Shown here: in pieces, positions 1 to 5,627 of the stretch | Position numbering within the stretch: the first letter of the stretch is position 1 | Layout: each line of letters begins with the position of its first letter | From: a virus | DNA: 21,826 nt | IMG/VR virus record: IMGVR_UViG_3300032334_001972 | Coordinates: 1-21,826 of that record | Reading direction: 5' to 3' (one strand) | Translations under genes and position numbers: made by a program | Notes under the pieces: generated by a model | Databases searched by the model: none | What the model was told of the DNA's origin: nothing | What the model saw: the letters and a program-made list of their open reading frames with translations, nothing else

Positions 1-90
1 GTGAATATGATAAACAAATCCAAAATGATCTTCTATATGATCTGATTCAAAAATTTCCCCATTGAATCTCCATGGATTCTCATAACTCAT
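1..90 (-). CDS. Partial N-terminus of a phage protein, possibly SegE-like GIY-YIG endonuclease
   Basis: An open frame reads leftward from an ATG at 90 to the window edge, giving the first 30 residues. It begins MSYENPWRFNGE and reaches DHFGFVYHIH at the edge. From memory, small T4-like marine phage proteins start this way (N-P-W, acidic stretch, F-G-F-V-Y-x-I), and the FGFVY part resembles the start of a GIY-YIG nuclease fold. The catalytic region lies outside the window, so nuclease function is unproven. A late-promoter match (GATAAATA on the minus strand) sits 23 bases upstream of the ATG, which supports a real gene start. No clear Shine-Dalgarno is seen. Confidence 0.6.
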   Translation of the reverse strand, partial: MSYENPWRFNGEIFESDHIEDHFGFVYHIH

Positions 91-112
91 ATTAAGTAAT
101 CTTATGAGCTAT

Positions 113-120
113 TATTTATC
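113..120 (-). promoter_or_regulatory. T4-type late promoter (GATAAATA), leftward
   Basis: The minus strand reads GATAAATA, one base from the T4 late consensus TATAAATA. It lies 23 bases upstream of the ATG at 90, the same spacing as the other late promoters here. It would be read by the gp55/gp33/gp45-modified host polymerase. Confidence 0.6.
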
Positions 121-176
121 TTTAACCGGGACAAACCTAGTCTACACATGTTTTGGAGTTTTGTCAAGGGGGGATT

Positions 177-184
177 GATAAATA
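177..184 (+). promoter_or_regulatory. T4-type late promoter (GATAAATA), rightward
   Basis: The plus strand reads GATAAATA 20 bases before the ATG at 205. It is the same octamer as the leftward site at 113-120, so the 91-204 gap is a divergent late-promoter region. I see nothing else in the gap. Confidence 0.65.
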
Positions 185-204
185 CTCAATAAACGCTTAT
201 AATA

Positions 205-549
205 ATGTCCGTATACGTAAGCAATTTAACCATTGACAAAGGATCAGATTTTAGTCAAAATTTCACTTTGTCGGATACCGGAGGAGATTCTCAAAATCTA
301 GTCGGATATTCTGGAACATCTCACTTGAGAAAAACTCCAACGAGTTCGAAATATAGTCAATTTATATTAACATTTGTTGATAGAACACAAGGAATAGTTA
401 ATCTTTCCATGTCATCAGATATTACATCTTCTCTCAAATCTGGAAGGCATGTTTATGATGTTTTATTGATAAGACCTAATAATACTAGATCAATTGTTTT
501 AGAAGGTATGGTAACAGTTAAACCTGGAATATCAACCAATTGCTTCTAG
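205..549 (+). CDS. Putative virion beta-sandwich protein, copy 1 (114 aa)
   Basis: This small protein is rich in alternating hydrophobic and polar segments, as expected for an all-beta fold. It has no signal peptide or membrane segment. It matches the next gene along its length: V-x-N-(L/I)-x-I-x-x-G-(S/T)-x-F-x-Q at the start, a Y-S-G in the middle, G-x-V-x-(L/I)-S, a VYD near residue 85, and a closing G-x-V-x-V-K. The layout recalls the N-terminal baseplate-attachment domains of phage receptor-binding or BppU-like proteins, so a small baseplate or tail-fibre accessory is the best guess. A late promoter directly upstream fits a structural role. Function is inferred, not recognised with certainty. 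Confidence 0.75.
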   Translation: MSVYVSNLTIDKGSDFSQNFTLSDTGGDSQNLVGYSGTSHLRKTPTSSKYSQFILTFVDRTQGIVNLSMSSDITSSLKSGRHVYDVLLIRPNNTRSIVLEGMVTVKPGISTNCF

Positions 550-550
550 T

Positions 551-558
551 AATAAATA
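551..558 (+). promoter_or_regulatory. Late promoter (AATAAATA) before the second paralog
   Basis: AATAAATA starts two bases after the stop codon of the first gene and ends 24 bases before the next ATG at 583. Its position and spacing match the other late promoters, so each paralog appears to have its own. Confidence 0.5.
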
Positions 559-582
559 TTTTTATCCCACCAAGAGAATATA

Positions 583-927
583 ATGGCAGTAAATGTAAAT
601 AATATTATAATTTACACAGGAACTACTTTTGAACAATCGTTTTTTCTAGAAAATAATGATTCTTTATCTCCATTAGATTTAACTAACTATAGTGGATGCG
701 CTAAAATAAAAAAAAATGAATCTTCATTAACTGAAATATCTTTTAATGTTACTTTTCCAAATAGATTAAATGGGCAAGTAACTATATCATTATCTGCTAC
801 CGAAACAAATAATTTAAATCCTGGAACTTATGTTTATGATTTTATTGTAAAAGATTCAATTAGTCAAAAATTAACAAAAATTAGTCAAGGAAAAGTATTT
901 GTAAAAAAATCGGTTACAAGGGTATAA
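583..927 (+). CDS. Putative virion beta-sandwich protein, copy 2 (114 aa)
   Basis: This is a tandem paralog of the gene at 205-549 and has exactly the same length. The shared landmarks are VNNIIIYTGTTFEQ at the start, a Y-S-G near residue 36, GQVTISLS, GTYVYDF and a final G-K-V-F-V-K. The two copies have diverged widely in the remaining residues, so the duplication is not recent. It is probably a small structural (baseplate or fibre-associated) protein. The stop codon lies against the terminator at 930-951, and the facing minus-strand gene ends at 975. A purine-rich AAGAGAAT precedes the ATG as a weak ribosome site. Confidence 0.75.
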   Translation: MAVNVNNIIIYTGTTFEQSFFLENNDSLSPLDLTNYSGCAKIKKNESSLTEISFNVTFPNRLNGQVTISLSATETNNLNPGTYVYDFIVKDSISQKLTKISQGKVFVKKSVTRV

Positions 928-951
928 AAAAAGCACCCTTGCGGATGCTTT
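924..951 (-). terminator. Rho-independent terminator for the leftward genes
   Basis: On the minus strand a hairpin (AAAGCA paired with TGCTTT, one mismatch, two further GC pairs, 4-base loop at 939-942) is followed by a run of seven T. It sits between two converging genes and may also stop rightward transcription, although the plus-strand side lacks a strong T-run. Confidence 0.8.
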
Positions 952-974
952 ATATCGTAGATATTTTTTAATCT

Positions 975-2309
975 TCAAATTCCACAAATACCACCAATCA
1001 TTTCTGCATCCATCTCAAGCATCAAATAATGTGCTTCATCTAATGTATCTGCATGACCATAATTAATTAAATATTCCAAAACTAAATCATAAGCATCGTA
1101 AGATTCTACAGTAGTTGTTGTAGTTTTTGCCGCATCTTTAGCAGTCTTTTCTGCTTTTTTTCTATCTCTTTCTTGCTGTGCCTTAACATCAGCATCAACA
1201 GATTTGGAATCAATTTTTCCAGGTCCTTCTGATCCACCTTTAATTTCCGAATTGATGACTCCCATATCTATTCTTCTATTGCGAATTTCTGCAGCATCTT
1301 TTTCTATCTGACTTTTTCCAGTACCTTTTTGAGTTCCATCTGGATTTACATTTTTAGTAAGATTTGGATGAAGTTTTGCCCATTGCTCAAGACCATATTT
1401 TTTAGCAGCCTCTGGATCACTTTTTCTTAACTGGTCGTATTTTTTGTTAACTGAGGAATTAGGTGTTTTAGATACATCACCAGAAGGTCTACCACCAGAA
1501 CCACCAGAAGGTCTACCGCCAGAACCACCAGAAGGAGGTGGGAGAATAGGTGCCGGTGGTGGGGTAATTGAACTTGGGGTTGGTTTTGGACCTCCTTCAA
1601 CACCACCTGATCCACCTGGTTTTAAAGCATAAACAGCACCAGCACCAAGGCCTGCAGCAAGAGAAGCACCACCAGCAGTTTTTACTCCTTTAATTGCCTT
1701 TACAGTTCTTGCTTGTTTAATCAAATCGGCAGATTGTTTTGGTGATAAAGATCCTTGAGGAACTGTTATTCCAGATTTAGTTGCTTTATTTTTTGCCACT
1801 TTTTCTAGAGCAGCAGTAGTTCTTGATGGATTTGCACTTTTTGCAAATTGCTTACCAATTCTACTATCGACACCAGCGGTTGCTGCTTTTGTGACTCCAG
1901 TTTTTACTGCAGATTTGGTTGCTTTTGCAGCAGCACCAGCACCTTTAGCAAGTGCTTTAGCACCTCTAGCAAGAAGTCCTAAAAATCCACCAGCTTCAAG
2001 AATTGCTAGTTGCTCTTCTACAAAATCATTATGAATTAATTCTTCAGAAATAAAACTTACGTCAGTTGCCAAATACTTTTCTAAAATAACTGCTTCATCA
2101 GAACTTGCTAAAAATTTAATAAAGGTGTCTGCAGTATATCCTTCTGAAAACATTGACAATGCCAATGAAAGGATAATATCCTCTGCCAATTCTGCTGCTT
2201 CTTCATCATAATATTCAGAGTCTTCATTCAAAAAGTCTTGATCTTGGATATGAATTTGCTCATAAAGAGATCCAATATTGCTAATAAAATCTTGAGTAAT
2301 TTTTGACAT
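975..2309 (-). CDS. Low-complexity virion/internal head-type protein (444 aa) with acidic propeptide-like N-terminus
   Basis: No enzyme domain is seen. The order is: acidic helical region (1-105); an Ala/Lys/Gly-rich stretch (106-230) of short amphipathic helices; a Gly/Pro linker (about 231-280) with the octapeptide GGSGGRPS repeated twice; a charged region; and a C-terminal motif (about 405-440) of form Y-D-x-Y-D-L-V-L-x-Y-L, then H-A-D-T and M-x-x-M-x-x-E. I-L-E|A-G at 103-107 fits the T4 prohead protease rule (I/L-x-E before A/G), so residues 1-105 could be a removed propeptide. The same plan and C-terminal motif occur in the protein at 4008-5408, so the two are diverged paralogs. A late promoter precedes it and a terminator follows. 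The role (capsid-internal or ejected) is inferred. Confidence 0.8.
   Translation of the reverse strand: MSKITQDFISNIGSLYEQIHIQDQDFLNEDSEYYDEEAAELAEDIILSLALSMFSEGYTADTFIKFLASSDEAVILEKYLATDVSFISEELIHNDFVEEQLAILEAGGFLGLLARGAKALAKGAGAAAKATKSAVKTGVTKAATAGVDSRIGKQFAKSANPSRTTAALEKVAKNKATKSGITVPQGSLSPKQSADLIKQARTVKAIKGVKTAGGASLAAGLGAGAVYALKPGGSGGVEGGPKPTPSSITPPPAPILPPPSGGSGGRPSGGSGGRPSGDVSKTPNSSVNKKYDQLRKSDPEAAKKYGLEQWAKLHPNLTKNVNPDGTQKGTGKSQIEKDAAEIRNRRIDMGVINSEIKGGSEGPGKIDSKSVDADVKAQQERDRKKAEKTAKDAAKTTTTTVESYDAYDLVLEYLINYGHADTLDEAHYLMLEMDAEMIGGICGI
1480..1535. repeat. 24-bp coding tandem repeat (two full units plus a partial)
   Basis: Units at 1480-1503 and 1504-1527 differ at a single base and are followed by the first 8 bases of a third. 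They encode the Gly/Ser/Arg/Pro linker (GGSGGRPS) of the 444-aa protein. The period is a multiple of three, so length changes keep the frame. Confidence 0.75.
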
Positions 2310-2337
2310 TGTTATATTTTAATACCTTATATAATGA

Positions 2338-2345
2338 TATTTATA
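2338..2345 (-). promoter_or_regulatory. Late promoter (TATAAATA) for the gene at 975-2309
   Basis: This is a perfect TATAAATA on the minus strand, 28 bases upstream of the ATG at 2309. It lies just after the stop codon of the preceding gene (2349). There is no terminator between them, so read-through plus a fresh late start is likely. Confidence 0.75.
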
Positions 2346-2348
2346 AAA

Positions 2349-3710
2349 TCATTTACCAGGACCAAACTTGACTCCAAGTGCTTTATTGCGAGCAATATCC
2401 GATTGTCTTGCCTTAGCAAGGTTCTTAGCAGCGTTTGCAGCATCAGATTTTTTATAAGCACCAGCAAATAAAGATCTACCAATTCTCTCCAATGGATTAG
2501 AAGAAGTTTTAGCAAGTGATTGAGCACTTGGACCTGCTTTATAAACTGCTTTGCCATCTTTATATGCAAGATGACCCGCAACAGATTGACCACCTCTTTG
2601 AACTACACCAGTTTTGGCAAGAGCAACTGTTTTTCTTTGTGCTCCAGTTCCTGTAGTCATTGTATTTTTCTTGGTGTCAAAACTGGTAGGACCACCAATA
2701 CCTTTAAGCGAACTTCCTGCTTGGCGTTGACGATTTGCAGTTGCCATTGCCTTTCTTTCTTTTGCATTAGCACCAGCAGCAACATCAAATGCCTTTTCTG
2801 CTGCTGCGCCGCCTGCCATAGCACCAGCAGTTCCTGTAGCAGCACTCAATAATCCACCACCACCAATTGCACCAGCAGTACCTCCAAGAAGTCCTCCAGC
2901 AGCAACTGTAGCACCCTTTGCTAGTGATCTTGCCCATCCAGATCCCTTTGCTCTCTCATCTGCAGTAGAAAGTGCCGTATCAACTGCAGTAGCAACAGGT
3001 CCTAACGCCTTTACAAATTTACCAAGTTTTCCAGAAACTTTTGGTACTTCTGGTGCTTTTCCTGCAGATGGTTTTGGAAGACTAGTTTGTCCTGCAGAAG
3101 GAAGTGCTAATTGCTTTTTCGATCCTCCTAATCCTTTGGGGGTAGGTACATTTAAATCAGTTTTAATTTGTTGGATAGGTTTTGTTGATAATCCAGTTGG
3201 AGGTTTGACTGTAAGATTACCACCTTTTGGACTAGGAGGTAATGCTTTTGTGGTTGGAGGATTAGAAGTCTGCCTAATTACCTGTTGACCAGGAGAAGTC
3301 TTAGGTGGTTCTGGGGGTGCTTCTGGGAGGCGTTTTGTTGCTTTTACTGGTTCAGATGATGTAAATGGAACTTGCCCTTTACCTGCCTTTGTAAAATTTT
3401 GTGCTCCTCCAGACTTTGTAAGCAAAGACGGTTGACGCATTTCGCCAGAACTTCTAACACTTGCTCCAGAAACTTTAGTTGTTTTTGGTTCAGGAATTTC
3501 TAATTGTCCTGAAGAAGTTTTAGGTGCTTCTGGTGCTCCTGGAGGTAATCTTCTAGATGCAGGTGTTGGTGTAGGATCTGCCGCAATTCCTCTATTTCCA
3601 ATATTTTTTCTAAAATCATATGCACTATTATTTCTTTTCAGTAATCTAAGTTGTTCTGCTTCTTCCTCATTCAAATATGATTCTTGCAAAAACTGACTAA
3701 AAGACTTCAT
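2349..3710 (-). CDS. Putative internal head/ejection protein with T4-like capsid-targeting N-terminus (453 aa)
   Basis: The N-terminus MKSFSQFLQE|S closely matches the capsid-targeting peptide of T4 internal proteins (MKTYQEFIAE|A), including the L-x-E cleavage rule of the gp21 protease. Residues 45-230 are Pro/Lys-rich and contain two copies of a module of form (R/K)RLP..(A/P)PE(A/P)PKTS.GQ, near residues 53-70 and 126-142. Residues 265-304 form an Ala/Gly-rich hydrophobic stretch with repeated GG and GxxxG spacing, which could insert in a membrane or pack as a glycine zipper. The C-terminus (about 405-453) is basic and helical. No catalytic motif is visible. A terminator and perfect late promoter sit upstream. 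Packaging and ejection are inferred from the leader and composition. Confidence 0.8.
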   Translation of the reverse strand: MKSFSQFLQESYLNEEEAEQLRLLKRNNSAYDFRKNIGNRGIAADPTPTPASRRLPPGAPEAPKTSSGQLEIPEPKTTKVSGASVRSSGEMRQPSLLTKSGGAQNFTKAGKGQVPFTSSEPVKATKRLPEAPPEPPKTSPGQQVIRQTSNPPTTKALPPSPKGGNLTVKPPTGLSTKPIQQIKTDLNVPTPKGLGGSKKQLALPSAGQTSLPKPSAGKAPEVPKVSGKLGKFVKALGPVATAVDTALSTADERAKGSGWARSLAKGATVAAGGLLGGTAGAIGGGGLLSAATGTAGAMAGGAAAEKAFDVAAGANAKERKAMATANRQRQAGSSLKGIGGPTSFDTKKNTMTTGTGAQRKTVALAKTGVVQRGGQSVAGHLAYKDGKAVYKAGPSAQSLAKTSSNPLERIGRSLFAGAYKKSDAANAAKNLAKARQSDIARNKALGVKFGPGK

Positions 3711-3731
3711 CTTTCTTTCTTACTTTTCAAT

Positions 3732-3739
3732 TATTTATA
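3732..3739 (-). promoter_or_regulatory. Late promoter (TATAAATA) fused to a terminator T-run
   Basis: This is a perfect TATAAATA on the minus strand, 21 bases upstream of the ATG at 3710. Its first T belongs to the T-run of the terminator just upstream (3739-3763). Confidence 0.8.
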
Positions 3740-3763
3740 AAAAAAGGAGGGTATTACCCCTCC
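3739..3763 (-). terminator. Rho-independent terminator after the 49-aa gene
   Basis: On the minus strand a GC-rich 6-bp stem (GGAGGG with CCCTCC, plus-strand reading) and a 6-base loop are followed by seven T. It lies 11 bases past the stop codon at 3775. Confidence 0.88.
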
Positions 3764-3774
3764 CCTATTAATAT

Positions 3775-3924
3775 TTAATTGACTTGGACTGTTCGACTAG
3801 GTTGAGGTGCGTTTACTTCAATAATAGTACCACAAACTCCAAGAGCAATTACCGTAGTGAAAGTGCCGATCAAAGCAATTTTTACAGTGCTAGTGGAAAG
3901 CACTTTGGAAACCAATTGAGACAT
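3775..3924 (-). CDS. Small single-span membrane peptide (49 aa)
   Basis: The frame from the ATG at 3924 to a TAA at 3775-3777 encodes 49 residues. It starts MSQLVSKVLSTSTVKIALIG, has a hydrophobic segment at about 15-35, and has a short polar tail ending in PQPSRTVQVN. It is framed on both sides by strong terminators and has its own possible promoter (3949-3954), so it looks like an independent transcription unit. I do not recognise the family. A small membrane protein acting on host or virion membranes is plausible. No good Shine-Dalgarno is seen; a GGAG lies about 17 bases upstream, which is too far. Confidence 0.6.
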   Translation of the reverse strand: MSQLVSKVLSTSTVKIALIGTFTTVIALGVCGTIIEVNAPQPSRTVQVN

Positions 3925-3948
3925 GATTTAATTTTTTAGGACTCCATA

Positions 3949-3957
3949 ATTGTAGCA
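3949..3957 (-). promoter_or_regulatory. Possible host-type extended -10 promoter
   Basis: The minus strand reads TGCTACAAT, an extended -10 (TGn plus TACAAT), about 25 bases before the ATG at 3924 and directly after a terminator T-run. No matching -35 is visible. If real, this gene would be read by unmodified sigma-70 type polymerase, unlike its late-promoter neighbours. Confidence 0.35.
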
Positions 3958-3958
3958 T

Positions 3959-3984
3959 AAAAAAAGAGGGTGGTGAGACCCTCT
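3959..3984 (-). terminator. Rho-independent terminator after the 466-aa gene
   Basis: On the minus strand a perfect 7-bp stem (AGAGGGT with ACCCTCT) and a 6-base loop are followed by seven T. It lies just past the stop codon at 4008. Confidence 0.9.
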
Positions 3985-4007
3985 GGTGGACAGTTTGGAA
4001 AGTGGTC

Positions 4008-5408
4008 TCAACGATGCCAACTAGGTCTTTCACCATGATTGCGTTTTGGTCCAGTTGGTTTCCATCCTTTGGGTTTTTTAGGTCCTTCACCAGTAAAAGA
4101 TTTTTTTGATTCTTCTTCTTTTTTTTCTTCACCTTCAACAATACTCTCTCTCCACTCTTCACTCATATTTGCCATGATTTGGAGTGCTGCCTGTTCAGTA
4201 TCAGCATAACCTTCATCAATCAGGTGTCCTAATACAACATCAAATGGATCAAAACTTTGAGTTAATCCTTGACGTTGGCGTGATGCTGCTTGCATTGCAC
4301 GAAGTTCTGCATTTTGTGATGCCAAACTTGGTCTACCAGTAATTGGAGGTAATGCGGGTGGTCTCAGTGGTGGATTACCAGTTGTTACAGTTGGTGCTGG
4401 AGTTGGTTTTGCCGCAACAGTAGGTGCTGCTGGTCTTGTTGCAGTGGCCGCTGGTGTTGCAGTTGGTGCTGGAGTTGGTTTTGCTGCAACAGTAGGTGCT
4501 GCTGGTCTTGTTGCAGTTGGTGCTGGAGTTTTTACTTGTGACGATGGTGCTCCATATCTACCAAATTGACCTGTGCTTTGTCCAGTTGGTTTATTCAATG
4601 GTTCACCAGCACCAACTTTTCTAGAGATTTCAATTTCTTGACCAATTCTACGACCAGCTGCTCCAGCAGCTCCAGCAACTGCAGATCCTGCTCTTTGAGC
4701 GGCACCAGCAACTGCTTGACCTGCTCTTTGAGTAGCACCAACTGCAGCTTGTCCAGCAGCGGTAGCACCACGAACTGCTCCCTGAGCAGCTCCTTGAACT
4801 GCTCGTCCAGCAGTATTTAAAGCACTTTGACCAGCAGAAACTGCTCTTTGGGCGGTTCCTTTAACTGCTTGAGCAACTGGAGTGACTGCTCTCTGAACTG
4901 CTCCTCCTGCTCTTTGAGCAGCACCTGCAACTGTTTGACCTGCTCTTTGAGCAGCACCAGCAACAGCAGTTCCTGCTCTTTTAACAGCGCCAACTGCAGT
5001 CTGACCCGCTCTTACAGCACCTCCTACAGCACGATCTGCGCCACTAGCAACACTTCTTACACCACCAGCAACAGCAGATCCTGCTCTTTTAACTCCACCG
5101 ATTGCAGTGTTAGCAAGATTTTGGAAGAAACCTGCTTCCATCAAATATTGCTCGTCAAGAACGCCAGTTTCGAAAAGAATCGAATCAATATCTTCTACTG
5201 CCATTTCTGACATATAAACTTCAGCAGTATTATATCCTGGAACAAATCCATTATATACAAGATAATCTGCAACAGTTTGATATGCTTCAGAAATAAATTC
5301 TTCTGTTAGATATGATTCCCAGAGATAATCTTCATTAACTTGTGGAGCATAAACTGCATTATATGCTTCCATCAAATCAACTACCTGATGTGATGTAATT
5401 CTTTCCAT
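4008..5408 (-). CDS. Ala-rich virion/internal head-type protein (466 aa), paralog of the 444-aa protein
   Basis: The order is: acidic N-terminal segment (1-91); a long Ala/Gly/Arg stretch (about 100-255) built from repeats like AGAAQRAGQTVAGAAQRAG; a Pro/Thr/Ala linker (about 285-360) with PTVAAKPTPAPT repeats; a conserved C-terminal motif (about 395-430) of F-D-x-F-D-V-V-L, G-Y-A-D-T, M-x-x-M-S-E-E-W; and a basic tail. Candidate gp21-type cleavage sites are L-M-E|A (12-15), I-S-E|A (39-42) and L-M-E|A-G (89-93), so the acidic segment may be removed during head maturation. The basic repeat region could then bind packaged DNA. It shares its plan with the 975-2309 protein. No enzyme signature is seen. 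It lies between a terminator/late-promoter module and another terminator. Confidence 0.8.
   Translation of the reverse strand: MERITSHQVVDLMEAYNAVYAPQVNEDYLWESYLTEEFISEAYQTVADYLVYNGFVPGYNTAEVYMSEMAVEDIDSILFETGVLDEQYLMEAGFFQNLANTAIGGVKRAGSAVAGGVRSVASGADRAVGGAVRAGQTAVGAVKRAGTAVAGAAQRAGQTVAGAAQRAGGAVQRAVTPVAQAVKGTAQRAVSAGQSALNTAGRAVQGAAQGAVRGATAAGQAAVGATQRAGQAVAGAAQRAGSAVAGAAGAAGRRIGQEIEISRKVGAGEPLNKPTGQSTGQFGRYGAPSSQVKTPAPTATRPAAPTVAAKPTPAPTATPAATATRPAAPTVAAKPTPAPTVTTGNPPLRPPALPPITGRPSLASQNAELRAMQAASRQRQGLTQSFDPFDVVLGHLIDEGYADTEQAALQIMANMSEEWRESIVEGEEKKEEESKKSFTGEGPKKPKGWKPTGPKRNHGERPSWHR
4388..4530. repeat. Coding direct repeats in the Pro/Thr/Ala linker
   Basis: Two 58-base copies (4388-4445 and 4460-4517) differ at one visible base and have a 72-base period. 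A third partial copy starts at 4514. They encode the PTVAAKPTPAPT-type linker. The periods (72 and 54) keep the reading frame, which suggests growth by in-frame recombination. Confidence 0.7.
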
Positions 5409-5435
5409 TTTGGCGATTTCTTTTTTATATACTGA

Positions 5436-5443
5436 TATTTATA
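5436..5443 (-). promoter_or_regulatory. Late promoter (TATAAATA) fused to a terminator T-run
   Basis: This is a perfect TATAAATA on the minus strand, 27 bases upstream of the ATG at 5408. It starts inside the T-run of the terminator at 5443-5467. Confidence 0.8.
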
Positions 5444-5467
5444 AAAAAAGAGTCCCAAAGGACTCTT
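5443..5467 (-). terminator. Rho-independent terminator closing the primase-nrdA-nrdB cassette
   Basis: A perfect 8-bp stem (AAGAGTCC with GGACTCTT, 4-base loop) is followed by seven T on the minus strand. It overlaps the stop codon of the 53-aa gene (5466-5468) by two bases. Confidence 0.9.
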
Positions 5468-5627
5468 AATTTACATCATCATTTTTTTTACCTAACCATT
5501 CGTACTCATAATCATAATCACCAAATAAAAACTCATCTGCTTCTGCAGCATTTTTAATGGCGTTCAGGATTTCCTGTTCCACCCATTCATCATAGTTGGA
5601 ATCCTGAGAAAGTATCTTTGGTAACAT
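5466..5627 (-). CDS. Small acidic protein overlapping the end of nrdB (53 aa)
   Basis: An open frame from an ATG at 5627, inside the last codons of nrdB but in another frame, runs to a TAA at 5466-5468. It starts MLPKILSQDSNYDEWVEQ and ends with an acidic, aromatic tail containing FLFGDYDYEYEWLG. The overlap with nrdB is 38 bases. The helical first half and acidic aromatic tail look protein-like, and the terminator begins exactly at the stop codon, which supports a real gene. A GTG at codon 16 is an alternative start. The function is not recognised. Confidence 0.6.
   Translation of the reverse strand: MLPKILSQDSNYDEWVEQEILNAIKNAAEADEFLFGDYDYEYEWLGKKNDDVN

Noticed and set aside
1480-1535. Short regular repeats as a CRISPR-like array
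   Set aside because: The units are contiguous and coding with no spacers. They are a protein linker repeat, as are those at 4388-4530.
1444-1632. Plus-strand frame opposite the Gly/Pro linker of the 444-aa protein
   Set aside because: It is the mirror of a low-complexity repeat, with no ribosome site or promoter. The minus-strand gene explains it.
2520-2852. Plus-strand Cys/Ser-rich frame
   Set aside because: It is antisense to Ala/Gly codons (GCA/GCT read as TGC/AGC), giving an artificial Cys/Ser-rich translation.
3890-4162. Minus-strand 90-aa frame spanning the end of the 466-aa gene
   Set aside because: It crosses a strong terminator and overlaps two better genes in other frames. Its Lys-rich start comes from an A-rich stretch.
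4566-5210. Two plus-strand Ser/Cys/Asn-rich frames
   Set aside because: They are antisense shadows of the Ala-rich repeats, with no start signals.
5477-5495. Run of eight A in the mRNA near the end of the 53-aa gene as a programmed frameshift
   Set aside because: No downstream frame of useful length exists before the terminator and no stimulatory structure is placed correctly.
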